In this document: one piece after another, positions 7,923 through 14,772 of the stretch | Numbering within the stretch: the first letter of the stretch is position 1 | Layout: the number at the start of each line of letters is the position of its first letter | NCBI GenBank assembly: GCA_027364495.1 | Contig: DAHXPE010000347.1 | Location: 1 to 14,836 of the forward strand | Direction: 5' to 3' | Length of the DNA stretch: 14,836 nt | Source of the DNA: Candidatus Heimdallarchaeota archaeon | GTDB taxonomy: Archaea > Asgardarchaeota > Heimdallarchaeia > Hodarchaeales > LC-3 | The notes under the pieces: generated by a model | Databases searched by the model: none | What the model saw: the letters and a program-made list of their open reading frames with translations, nothing else | Told to the model about the DNA's origin: nothing | Translations under genes and position numbers: made by a program

Positions 7923-8317
7923 CAGCTATTATTCTCAAGACATGGTTTGGAAATTCTAAAATATTTTTAATTAATATTTATTTAGATACACAGAATGTCA
8001 ATTGCTCTATAATAGAAAATTGTAATATGATTTAGGTATAAGATTAAAACAATCAAGAAATTTTTTTTAAGGTAATGAGTTATAATCAGTATTTGTTAAA
8101 AAAAATTTTCTTAAATACTTTCAGAAACTGTTAATTTTCTAAAAAACTTGAAACAAATCAGTATTAACATTACCAATTATAAAGCAAAATTCTCATCATA
8201 TTCTACTACTCGAAAAGCCATATTAAGGCAGATCTGTATTTTTTTAAAAGGTCTAAATAATTTTTAAAAAGAGAAGGGACAAAATTTTTTTTAGAAATTA
8301 AATGGTACAATGGTCTT
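7923..8317. other. Divergent intergenic region between the V4R gene and the HhH-MutS gene
   Basis: 395 bp with no convincing gene. It carries promoters for both flanking genes; several A/T-rich TATA-like stretches are present and none stands out. The main structure is a long A/T inverted repeat (8055-8112). The HhH-MutS ATG has no clear Shine-Dalgarno; two out-of-frame ATGs (8302, 8310) precede it closely. Confidence 0.55.
8055..8112. repeat. Long inverted repeat in the V4R/HhH-MutS divergent region
   Basis: The left arm, AAGAAA plus T8 plus AA (8055-8070), is the reverse complement of the right arm, TT plus A8 plus TTTTCTT (8096-8112), apart from one unpaired base. The 25-nt spacer holds the mixed sequence between. 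On either strand this would fold into a 16-bp hairpin. It could be an operator, a transcript end, or an accident of two homopolymer tracts. Confidence 0.45.
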
Positions 8318-9277
8318 ATGAAAAAGGATCAAACTGAAGTTAAATTGCTATCTCTTCGTGGAATAGGCGATACTGTGGCTTCAAAACTCATCTCTTATTA
8401 TGGTACAGAAGCGAGAGCTATTAGTAATATTGCCGAAGGGAATATTTTTTCATTAATTGAGGCTGGTCTGTCAGAGAAAATTGCACTAAAAATTGTCCGG
8501 TCTTATCAAAGCTCACTTTCTGGTCAACAGTATGAAGAGACACTACAAACCCAGGATATAAATCAAATTTATGGTAAAATTATTAAACTTATACAAAACT
8601 ATTCCTTAACATCATATGGAAAATCAAAGATTTTAGTTGATATCTTTCCAACTCAAAATAAACAAAAAATTAATCAAAATAGGACAATATTTCAAACAGC
8701 TTTAAATCTAACGGATGTAAATAGTTCAAACATTGATTTAATTACTAAAATATTATCTGATTTCAAGCCATTGGAAGTTCTTGATGATTTTGAAGTAAAA
8801 CGAAGAATCCTTCTCACAACAATTCCAGAAGTAATGAAATCACTTAAGAATTTAAAAATTAATAACTATATTCAAATAGAATTGATTAGGTCCTTTGAAG
8901 AATTAAAGAATTATGATACATCAGAAGAATTATTGTTATTATTAACAGAACACGATTTTGATGAATCTTATTATCCGAGTGTACTTGCTCTCCCGGAAAA
9001 TGTATTAGAAAATCCCTGGATCAATATTTTACCAGAAAAAATAATGAACTTTTTTTTGTATAATTTGAAGACGCTAAAAAAAGCAATTGAGTTAATAAAG
9101 ATAGTTAAAATAAGCGAACCTGATCAAAAGCTATTTCCTAATATACAAGACCAAACATTAAGTCCTAATATGAGAATTCTTGAAAATACCTTGCAAAAAA
9201 TAAATACAGATGGTTCACTCAAAGTAGAAATCTCTCCTGAACTTAAAAGACTAAAATTAATCTTGAACAGCTTTTAA
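8318..9277 (+). CDS. HhH-MutS-like protein, N-terminal part (interrupted gene)
   Basis: The N-terminal 319 residues of an archaeal MutS-related protein of the type that begins with a helix-hairpin-helix (COG1193-like). The DNA-binding HhH is at about 8-62: LLSLRGIGDTVASKLISYYG, then SLIEAGLSEKIALKIV. The rest (about 75-319) is helical and fits the MutS core, ending with LKVEISPELKRLKLIL, the pattern that precedes the coiled clamp in MutS2-like proteins. The frame stops at TAA 9275-9277, yet the same frame continues open through TESYNFQAE into the ATPase half at 9305. A protein that ends here would lack the ATPase, so this is probably half of a single gene broken by one base change or a sequencing error. 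A genuinely split protein is the alternative. The ATG has no evident ribosome-binding site. Confidence 0.8.
   Translation: MKKDQTEVKLLSLRGIGDTVASKLISYYGTEARAISNIAEGNIFSLIEAGLSEKIALKIVRSYQSSLSGQQYEETLQTQDINQIYGKIIKLIQNYSLTSYGKSKILVDIFPTQNKQKINQNRTIFQTALNLTDVNSSNIDLITKILSDFKPLEVLDDFEVKRRILLTTIPEVMKSLKNLKINNYIQIELIRSFEELKNYDTSEELLLLLTEHDFDESYYPSVLALPENVLENPWINILPEKIMNFFLYNLKTLKKAIELIKIVKISEPDQKLFPNIQDQTLSPNMRILENTLQKINTDGSLKVEISPELKRLKLILNSF
9275..9277 (+). other. In-frame TAA that interrupts the HhH-MutS gene
   Basis: Both halves lie in the same reading frame. After the stop the codons read T-E-S-Y-N-F-Q-A-E and then run into the downstream half with no further stop. Any of several one-base substitutions (to GAA, AAA, CAA and so on) would restore a protein of about 726 residues. 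No frameshift is needed. Confidence 0.9.
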
Positions 9278-9304
9278 ACTGAATCTTATAATTTCCAAGC
9301 AGAA

Positions 9305-10498
9305 TTGAATGAACTGATTAGTGCAAAAATAGAAAAAATGAATATTCAATTGGAAGGTAAAAAAGTCTTAGAAATCCTTAAAACGAATGAAATGGATTCA
9401 AATAGCTCAAATATCCGAGAATTTATAGATGATTCAGTATCATCAATTATTTCAACTGAAATAGAAACAATTAAAGAAAAATTGATAAAGAAATTACAAT
9501 TACAATCTGATGAATCGGAGATATTAGAGAACCTTTTTCCTTCAGAAATTCAAATACCAATAGAAATGAATGATAGAGTATTCGAAATGTTCCTTACGTA
9601 TATCAGTAAGAAATTTGATAAGCAAGAATTTTTAGAACTTTCAAAAATGGCTTTATCTTTAGAAAGTTTAAGACCTATTTTGGAAGGTTTAATCGCAGAA
9701 ATTTTTGAACTTGATTTTTTCTTTGGTATTGGAAGATTTGCAAGAGAATATAACTTGAAATTACCAAATTTCGTTGAATCTGGTACAGGGCTTATATTTA
9801 AGAATGCATTAAATATTTTCTTGCTAAAAGACTCTAAAACGGATCTTAAACAAAGGAAAATTTTACGAATAACTTATGAAATCGGAAACATAAGTAAAAT
9901 TACTCCAGCTAGAATCATTATTCTTTCTGGATCTAATTCTGGTGGAAAAACAAGTATTTTACAGCTTATTGCACAAATTTTAATACTTTCACATATGGGT
10001 CTAGGCGTACCAGCTGAAGAGTCCAAACTAAGCTATTTTGACTATTTTTATTTTTATCAAAAGCCAACAGGATCAGCTGATGCGGGTGCATTTGAAACGA
10101 CCCTAAAAAATTTTGCTGAAATGATTTTAGAGAAAAATACCTCCTCGAAATTTATATTAGCCGATGAAATGGAGGCAATATCAGAACCAGAAGCATCTGC
10201 AAGAGTAATATCAGCATTCCTAGACTTAATGCAAGATCAAGAGAAAACTTGTGGCATTTTTGTAAGTCATTTAGCCGATCAGATAAACTCATTCAGTGAT
10301 AAAAAGGTCCGGATAGATGGAATAGAGGCAACAGGGTTGGATGAAAATTTAGAACTAATTGTAGATAGAAATCCAAAAATAAACTATCATGCGAGATCTA
10401 CACCGCAACTCATTGTAGAAAGTCTCATTAAGAAGTCAAAAAATCAGGAACATGAATTTTATAAAAAAATATTAGATAAATTTTATCAAAATAAATAA
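9305..10498 (+). CDS. HhH-MutS-like protein, C-terminal ATPase part (interrupted gene)
   Basis: The clamp and ATPase half of the MutS-related protein, 397 residues if started at TTG 9305. Residues about 1-75 are a charged coiled coil (clamp arm). The core continues to about 200, and the ABC-type ATPase follows: Walker A LSGSNSGGKTS (207-217), the SADAGAFETTLKNF segment (257-270) that stands where MutS has its RGQS region, Walker B KFILADEMEAI (282-292), and a switch histidine in FVSHLADQI (319-327). By analogy with MutS2/MutS5-like proteins it should bind branched or structured DNA rather than mismatches and act with the HhH domain encoded upstream. TTG 9305 has no recognisable ribosome-binding site, which favours one interrupted gene over two independent ones, but reinitiation after the TAA 27 nt upstream cannot be excluded. 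Confidence 0.82.
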   Translation: MNELISAKIEKMNIQLEGKKVLEILKTNEMDSNSSNIREFIDDSVSSIISTEIETIKEKLIKKLQLQSDESEILENLFPSEIQIPIEMNDRVFEMFLTYISKKFDKQEFLELSKMALSLESLRPILEGLIAEIFELDFFFGIGRFAREYNLKLPNFVESGTGLIFKNALNIFLLKDSKTDLKQRKILRITYEIGNISKITPARIIILSGSNSGGKTSILQLIAQILILSHMGLGVPAEESKLSYFDYFYFYQKPTGSADAGAFETTLKNFAEMILEKNTSSKFILADEMEAISEPEASARVISAFLDLMQDQEKTCGIFVSHLADQINSFSDKKVRIDGIEATGLDENLELIVDRNPKINYHARSTPQLIVESLIKKSKNQEHEFYKKILDKFYQNK

Positions 10499-10556
10499 TG
10501 TAAAAAATCTTAAATTACAGTCAAAGAAATCTAATTAAAGTTAAAATAAAGAATAA

Positions 10557-10564
10557 TTTTTTTT
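10557..10564 (+). terminator. T8 tract after the HhH-MutS gene
   Basis: Eight T residues lie about 60 nt downstream of the stop and just before the tRNA. It is a plausible archaeal T-run terminator, although it could equally be part of the tRNA upstream region. Confidence 0.35.
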
Positions 10565-10565
10565 C

Positions 10566-10578
10566 GTATATTTTTAAA
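10566..10578 (+). promoter_or_regulatory. Likely TATA box of the tRNA-Val gene
   Basis: GTATATTTTTAAA ends about 10 nt before the mature tRNA 5' end. The spacing allows a start a few bases upstream of the tRNA, as is usual for archaeal tRNA genes. Motif resemblance only. Confidence 0.4.
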
Positions 10579-10587
10579 ACATTTGAA

Positions 10588-10662
10588 GGACTGCTGGTTT
10601 AGCTCGGTTATAACGCCCGCCTCACACGCGGGAAATCACGCGTTCAAATCGCGTGCGGTCCA
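10588..10662 (+). tRNA. tRNA-Val (anticodon CAC)
   Basis: A complete cloverleaf can be drawn by eye. The acceptor GGACTGC (10588-10594) pairs with GCGGTCC (10655-10661), with one G-T pair, and the discriminator is A 10662. The D arm is GTTT...TAAC. The anticodon stem CCCGC/GCGGG encloses the loop CTCACAC with anticodon CAC (10623-10625), which reads GTG valine codons. The T arm ACGCG/CGCGT encloses TTCAAAT. There is no intron and CCA is not encoded (CAT follows), so CCA must be added enzymatically. It is the only GC-rich island seen in the intergenic sequence of the window. Confidence 0.97.
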
Positions 10663-10677
10663 TATTTTTTACTTTTT
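10663..10677 (+). terminator. T-rich terminator of the tRNA, overlapping the convergent gene end
   Basis: Two T6 runs separated by AC follow directly on the tRNA. The stretch includes the stop codon (10669-10671) and last codons of the convergent SLOG gene, so the two transcripts end within each other. Confidence 0.5.
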
Positions 10678-11190
10678 TAAAATCCTGTTTACTAGTTCAA
10701 GAACAGCTTTTTCAGGATCTGAAATTCCTAAAATAGTGTCAGTTCTTCGATCATCGATTGAAATATTAGCTAATTTTCTTCCCCAACGATCTGCGGGGAT
10801 TAATTCATTATCCAAACTTACAATAGGTTTGTTATACATCCAACTAAAAGCTATTTCGGATAAGGTTCCGGATTTACCACCAATAACAACTAGTCCGTCA
10901 CTTGCCATGGCTACAAATGAATTTCTAGTCCAACCCATATTTGTTGGAATTACAACATCAAGAAAAGGATTAGCATTAGAAGATTCTTCATCAATTTGAG
11001 GTAAAATTCCTACTACAAGTCCATTTTCATTTTTACAGCCTTCTGAAGCACCTTCCATAACCCCACCTCGACCACCACAAATCAAGATACAATTGTATTT
11101 AGCAATAAATTTTCCTATTTCATAAGCCAATTTTTTCTCTTGATTTGAGCAACTGCTGTCACCAATAACACCAATTTGAATTTTCCTCAT
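10669..11190 (-). CDS. SLOG/TIGR00725-family nucleotide-binding protein
   Basis: A 173-residue Rossmann-like protein of the SLOG superfamily, which includes LOG phosphoribohydrolases, DprA and molybdenum-cofactor carrier-like proteins; this subfamily (TIGR00725) has no firmly established function. It shows the N-terminal beta strand and loop QIGVIGDSS (5-13), the glycine-rich phosphate-binding motif GGRGGVMEGASEG (39-51) and the second signature GGKSGTLSEI (104-113), which corresponds to PGGxGTxxE of LOG enzymes but starts GGK rather than PGG. MGWTRN (85-90) stands where LOG enzymes have their catalytic arginine. It probably binds a nucleotide or hydrolyses a nucleoside monophosphate; this is inference. 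It stands alone, convergent with the tRNA. A TATA-like box 19-27 nt before the ATG and the lack of a Shine-Dalgarno suggest a leaderless transcript. Confidence 0.88.
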   Translation of the reverse strand: MRKIQIGVIGDSSCSNQEKKLAYEIGKFIAKYNCILICGGRGGVMEGASEGCKNENGLVVGILPQIDEESSNANPFLDVVIPTNMGWTRNSFVAMASDGLVVIGGKSGTLSEIAFSWMYNKPIVSLDNELIPADRWGRKLANISIDDRRTDTILGISDPEKAVLELVNRILKK

Positions 11191-11208
11191 AATCTTATTA
11201 TTCCAACT

Positions 11209-11217
11209 TTTATATTT
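11209..11217 (-). promoter_or_regulatory. TATA-like box of the SLOG gene, leaderless spacing
   Basis: On the minus strand AAATATAAA begins 27 nt before the ATG (11188-11190), the distance expected if transcription starts at or next to the start codon. No Shine-Dalgarno lies between, in keeping with a leaderless mRNA. Confidence 0.45.
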
Positions 11218-11398
11218 TACAAAAACTGATAAATAACACGCTTAATACTAATTTAATAGAATTTTCTACTCAAAGAAAAAATTTAAGCTCCTAAAAAAAT
11301 AAATTCAACTAGAAAAAAAAATTATAAGGATGAGTAAAAAGAAAACAATTCAAAGAAATCAATGTTACACAGAGAAAAATAATACAAGGATGAACAAA

Positions 11399-11620
11399 AT
11401 GAAAGAAATAAGTGACACAGATATCGAAACAATTAAAAATTTGTTAGATAGAATTGATAAATTTCAGAGTTCACTGTCAAAAGACTGTATTCATGTGTTA
11501 AAAGGAATTGATCCAGCAAAAATTTCAATTAAGAAATTTGATGAAACTATTTCCGTAGCTAAGCGTGCTTCTGATGAAATTGAAAAAGACATCAAGCATT
11601 TAAAAAGATTATTCAAATAA
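11399..11620 (+). CDS. Small helical protein, family not recognised
   Basis: I do not recognise this gene. From ATG 11399 it encodes 73 residues, mostly charged and predicted helical: an N-terminal amphipathic helix (ISDTDIETIKNLLDRIDKFQ), a middle stretch with one cysteine, and a lysine-rich C-terminal helix ending in KHLKRLFK. Three in-frame ATGs exist (11330, 11390, 11399). GGA at 11388-11390, within AAGGAT, is 8 nt before 11399, the best ribosome-binding site; a similar AAGGATG abuts 11330 and is too close to serve it. The longer version (96 residues) would add a polar, low-complexity leader. It has no membrane segment or metal-binding motif. It is isolated between two minus-strand genes, divergent from the SLOG gene and convergent with priS. 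Coding bias and good spacing make it likely to be real. Confidence 0.6.
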   Translation: MKEISDTDIETIKNLLDRIDKFQSSLSKDCIHVLKGIDPAKISIKKFDETISVAKRASDEIEKDIKHLKRLFK

Positions 11621-11656
11621 AATTCTTAATTTTTAGTAAATATTTATGTTGTAACT

Positions 11657-11670
11657 GTTTTTATTTATTT
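11657..11670 (+). terminator. T-rich tract after the small helical gene
   Basis: GTTTTTATTTATTT lies about 37 nt downstream of the stop and just before the convergent priS end. It fits an archaeal T-run terminator. Confidence 0.4.
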
Positions 11671-11676
11671 CAAGAT

Positions 11677-12702
11677 CTAATAAAGTGCTTCTTCAAAGAG
11701 GGGATTAAAAAATTCTAATTCATCATAATTCAAGAATCGTACACGTTTTCCTGATTCTCCATGGACACTGCCAGGCATCCGCAAAACTCGTCTTAGATCA
11801 ATAGTCACAGCAGCATCTAACCTCGGACTCCATCGTAACAAAACATTTTGATTTATTTTATCTCTTGAGGGAAAATTTTGATTTGGAAGAATACTTGCAC
11901 TTCGTTCGCCATTGTAAATAAAATTTGAGTAGAATTGGTTACTGATTCCCATTTTATCGCGTTGTTCCAAAATCAAATTTGCTCTTTGCTTTGAAAATCC
12001 AATCTTTTCAAGTTGTGCTATTGTGGTATGGTTAAAAAAGGAATCAAAAATAATTTTTTTAACTCTTTCTTGATAACGAGAATTAAATTTTGCAGTGGGA
12101 CTAATTTTAGCACTATCACCATCTCCTTTAAAGAAAGTAAGATAATTAATAATCGCAGAACGTTGTTCATCATCCAATAAGCTCATTGATCGGTCCAGTA
12201 TCCAAGCATGAACCCCTCTTCTTCCAGAAAAGACCCATTTAATGTCCTTAACCCCAAAATCTTCAACCAAGGTTTCTTGAATCCACTTGATACTTACATT
12301 AATTAGCTCCCAGCAATACTCACAAGCTTGATTTTTACCAATACATGAGCAAGGTCTAACAGTATCATATTCAGTCAAATCAATATCAAAAATTAGTTCT
12401 CTTCTAATCCAATCAAGATTCTGAATGCTTTTCTGCTCAAAATAATTTGGTCCTTCTGAATAGATAGCACCAACATAGATCGCTAAAGGAATGCTTTCTA
12501 AAATATAATTTTTTAATGTTTCAGGATTTTTAAAAGAGATATTTCTTATGAATTTAACAGAATTATCTTTCACAACTTGAAAACCGAATTCTCGTTTATC
12601 AAAATCAGCTGATCCAATAACTTCTAGAGCTGGAGCTAAAGAAAATTCTTCTTCATAGAACACAGATAGATTAGAAAGAATTTTACTAAATCTTGAGGAC
12701 AT
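11677..12702 (-). CDS. priS: DNA primase small (catalytic) subunit PriS
   Basis: Catalytic subunit of the archaeo-eukaryotic primase; it makes the primers for DNA synthesis together with PriL, which is not in the window. At 341 residues it has normal family length. The catalytic pair is in LIFDID (D106, D108). The zinc-binding knot has four cysteines (C118, C120, C127, C130) in the CSC...CEYC pattern. The nucleotide-binding signature SGRRGVHAWILD is at 159-170. The C-terminal RLDAAVTIDLRRVLRMPGSVHGESG region includes the third acidic residue (probably D302) and the conserved RMPGSVHG. It lies 98 bp downstream of the GGPP synthase gene on the same strand. The ATG gives the family N-terminus, but no strong Shine-Dalgarno is seen. 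The stop is TAG. Confidence 0.97.
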   Translation of the reverse strand: MSSRFSKILSNLSVFYEEEFSLAPALEVIGSADFDKREFGFQVVKDNSVKFIRNISFKNPETLKNYILESIPLAIYVGAIYSEGPNYFEQKSIQNLDWIRRELIFDIDLTEYDTVRPCSCIGKNQACEYCWELINVSIKWIQETLVEDFGVKDIKWVFSGRRGVHAWILDRSMSLLDDEQRSAIINYLTFFKGDGDSAKISPTAKFNSRYQERVKKIIFDSFFNHTTIAQLEKIGFSKQRANLILEQRDKMGISNQFYSNFIYNGERSASILPNQNFPSRDKINQNVLLRWSPRLDAAVTIDLRRVLRMPGSVHGESGKRVRFLNYDELEFFNPLFEEALY

Positions 12703-12777
12703 TGCTTTCAGAATTAATAGTTACAATCAAGTAAGTAAACTAGTTACTGACCAGTATGAAAGTTAAAAATTACTGAG

Positions 12778-12800
12778 TTTAAATAGTTGTACTATTTAAA
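12778..12800 (-). repeat. 9-bp perfect hairpin directly after the GGPP synthase stop
   Basis: TTTAAATAG (12778-12786) and CTATTTAAA (12792-12800) are exact reverse complements with a 5-nt loop. The hairpin abuts the TGA stop of the GGPP synthase gene and precedes priS. It could stabilise an mRNA end or mark a processing site; no T-run follows immediately, so it is not a classic bacterial-type terminator. Confidence 0.5.
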
Positions 12801-13799
12801 TCATTTTTCTCTTGTACAAAGATAAATTATCAATTCTCTTAAAAACTCATAAAGATCTTTAAGATTTTCTGGATGTTTGTTCGATTTTAAATTTTCTATT
12901 TTTTTATCAAGCCGTTCTAGACAAGATTCAAGAAAATTATCACGATCAGCTATTATATGATCTTTGACACTTTGAAATATGTCAAGAACAAATTGAACAT
13001 CTTCCTCGGTCTTTTCACCAACAGGTTTGGAGTAAATTTCTTTTAATTTATCAGCATGTTCGGTTTGTAAGGAATAAAATAAGAATAAATTTCTTTTTGA
13101 CTCCTGAATATCCCAAAATGATTGTTTACCAAATTTACTTGTCTCTCCAAGGATATCCAATATATCATCCTGAATTTGAAAAGCTATTCCTCCGTCAGTA
13201 ATTATATCTTTTAGATCATCGGTTAAATTTTCTTTTTGAACAGCAATTCCTGCCAATTTAACACAACCGTAGAAAACAATTGCTGTTTTAAGTTTTAAAA
13301 CTTCAATAACATGATCTCTTGTAAAATCGAAGATATTATCTAAACGGTCTTCTAATTCAATAGCATTTCCTACACCAACCATGTTGGATATTTCAAGCAT
13401 TAATTTAAGACTGGCAATATCTTGAATAAAAGTTAATGCAAAAGAATGGACAATATCACCATCATGAATAGCTAATTCAAGTCCATAACGAATATGGTAT
13501 GAATCTTTTCCGCGTCTTAATGGAGCTTTATCAAGAATATCATCATGCATTAAAGTAAAATTGTGAAGAAGTTCAACTGAAACTGCGTTCGTATAAGCAA
13601 TTTCCATTTGTGCAGATGTTGCACCAAGAATTTTAGCGGTGCCAACCACAAGTAAAGGTCTCAACATTTTACCTTGGGTTGAAACAATGTAAGTACGGAC
13701 ACGATCTCGGATTTTATTCGGTAATTTATCAATTTGACCATGTAATCGTTGAACTAGTTCTTGTCGTAAATTTTCATCTAGGAAGTCGTCCAAATTCAA
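12801..13799 (-). CDS. Short-chain isoprenyl diphosphate synthase, probable GGPP synthase
   Basis: Condenses isopentenyl diphosphate with allylic diphosphates, here most likely to geranylgeranyl diphosphate for archaeal ether lipids. At 332 residues it has the domains in order: GKMLRP (43-48), first aspartate-rich motif DDILD (86-90) followed by RR (95-96), the KT pair (171-172) and the second aspartate-rich motif QDDILD (210-215). F81, five residues before the first Asp, is the residue that sets GGPP chain length in archaeal synthases. The segment after the second motif, FGKQSFWDIQESKRN, differs from the usual GKxxGxDIxEGKxT, which is unusual. The start is TTG (13797-13799), with AGGTG (13808-13812) 8 nt upstream on the minus strand. 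The stop is TGA. priS follows 98 bp downstream. Confidence 0.9.
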   Translation of the reverse strand: MNLDDFLDENLRQELVQRLHGQIDKLPNKIRDRVRTYIVSTQGKMLRPLLVVGTAKILGATSAQMEIAYTNAVSVELLHNFTLMHDDILDKAPLRRGKDSYHIRYGLELAIHDGDIVHSFALTFIQDIASLKLMLEISNMVGVGNAIELEDRLDNIFDFTRDHVIEVLKLKTAIVFYGCVKLAGIAVQKENLTDDLKDIITDGGIAFQIQDDILDILGETSKFGKQSFWDIQESKRNLFLFYSLQTEHADKLKEIYSKPVGEKTEEDVQFVLDIFQSVKDHIIADRDNFLESCLERLDKKIENLKSNKHPENLKDLYEFLRELIIYLCTREK

Positions 13800-14142
13800 A
13801 TGAATAGCACCTATAAAGTAATGAAAGAATTTTAATAAACTTATGGGTCATAGAGAACTAATTTAATGTGATATGTTTAGATAAAATGTAATTGCATAAA
13901 ATTTAATAGCTTAAATGATAGGTTCTAAACCTATCTAAAAAGCTTATATCTTAAAGTTTTTATTATTTATTAATTTTAAAATATTTTTAAAATTTTAAAT
14001 ACCGTGGATTCAATTTCTATCATAAATAAAAAAATTTTGAATCCTATGCAATCCATAATAAGAATAGTTTTAATAATTTGATTTTTTACAATCCATTTAG
14101 TTCTGTTGTTTTCCCAAGCAACCGAAGAGCAAAATTTTCTAA
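13800..14142. other. Intergenic region between GGPP synthase and the last gene
   Basis: 343 bp without a convincing gene. It contains the ribosome-binding site of the GGPP synthase gene (13808-13812), a TATA-like stretch for that gene near 13826-13840, and a strong symmetrical dyad at 13908-13944. Right of the dyad the sequence is A/T-rich and shows no distinct element; a promoter for the gene at 14143 should lie there. Confidence 0.55.
13908..13944. repeat. Two-tier symmetrical dyad (8-bp and 5-bp stems)
   Basis: GATAGGTT (13917-13924) and AACCTATC (13928-13935) are exact reverse complements around a 3-nt loop. Outside them, after a 4-by-4 unpaired region, AGCTT (13908-13912) pairs with AAGCT (13940-13944). 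Both tiers share the same centre, 13926. It could be an operator for the divergent genes or a hairpin in a leader RNA. The inner stem contains four G-C pairs, which is notable in this A/T-rich gap. Confidence 0.6.
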
Positions 14143-14772
14143 GTGTTGATTCAATTGTCTTTACTCAAATCAAAGTTAAAAAAACTTGGAGCAAAATTCA
14201 GTTCAACAAAAGAACCCGACCAGCGAGAAATGGTTGAAAATTTTATTACTGATTTAAAAAGTATAACTGTTTCAATTGGTGATTTAGTCGAAAATATGGG
14301 TGATGAGTTTGAAAAACAAGTTGTTGAAGATCGACGTCTTATAGATAAAACACTTCTGAAACTACCATCATTTTTACAACCTGTTAAACTAAAAGAATCT
14401 GAAAAAGATAGAAAGAAAATATCTATGGTGAGATCAAGAATATATTCATTGAATGCGTCTTTGGATAAAATTGAAACTGGTTTAACAAATGTTCCATTAA
14501 CACAGGAAGAGTTGGGTCAACGAATTTATGAAGTAGCCTATCCTAGTCAAGAGTTGTCAGAAGCAAATATTAATGCAATCGAAGAAAGATTTCAGGAAAT
14601 TGAAAAATCATTTTTTGATTCTATTCAACAGGTTAATCAACAAATGGCGGTTATAACAGAAGCCCTGACACAAATATCTGAAAAATTAAACACCCAAGGT
14701 GTTGTTCTAGAAAATATGGATGTTAAACTAGATAGAGTCGAAACAAAAGTTGATCAAGCGAAACTAACCTGA
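14143..14772 (+). CDS. Helical coiled-coil protein with a SNARE-like C-terminal motif (ends at an in-frame TGA)
   Basis: A 209-residue, almost wholly helical protein without a recognised family. Residues about 28-115 form charged amphipathic helices. Residues 140-209 form a long regular coiled coil. In the latter, Q185 is flanked by hydrophobic residues at SNARE-layer spacing: I161, V164, M168, I171, L175, I178, L182 before it, and L189, M192, L196, V199, V203, A206 after it. The next layer position is the TGA stop, and the same frame then reads on into a hydrophobic segment. A SNARE-like or other tail-anchored coiled-coil protein is possible, but any long coiled coil gives a similar a/d pattern, so the family call is tentative. 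The start is unsure: GTG 14143 directly follows an in-frame TAA, with TTG at 14146 and 14155 as alternatives, and no Shine-Dalgarno is clear. Confidence 0.7.
   Translation: MLIQLSLLKSKLKKLGAKFSSTKEPDQREMVENFITDLKSITVSIGDLVENMGDEFEKQVVEDRRLIDKTLLKLPSFLQPVKLKESEKDRKKISMVRSRIYSLNASLDKIETGLTNVPLTQEELGQRIYEVAYPSQELSEANINAIEERFQEIEKSFFDSIQQVNQQMAVITEALTQISEKLNTQGVVLENMDVKLDRVETKVDQAKLT

Noticed and set aside
9275..9277. Pyrrolysine recoding at the HhH-MutS stop
   Set aside because: The codon is TAA; pyrrolysine uses TAG.
9200..9310. A frameshift as the cause of the split HhH-MutS gene
   Set aside because: Both halves are in the same frame, so only a stop codon, not an insertion or deletion, separates them.
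10583..10999. Plus-strand open frame of 138 codons covering the tRNA
   Set aside because: It overlaps the tRNA and is antisense to the SLOG gene, which has clear glycine-rich motifs.
14143..14772. ESCRT-III/CdvB-like protein
   Set aside because: Length and helical content fit, but I saw no match to the basic alpha-1 and conserved ESCRT-III core patterns; the coiled coil with a following hydrophobic segment fits better with a tail-anchored protein.
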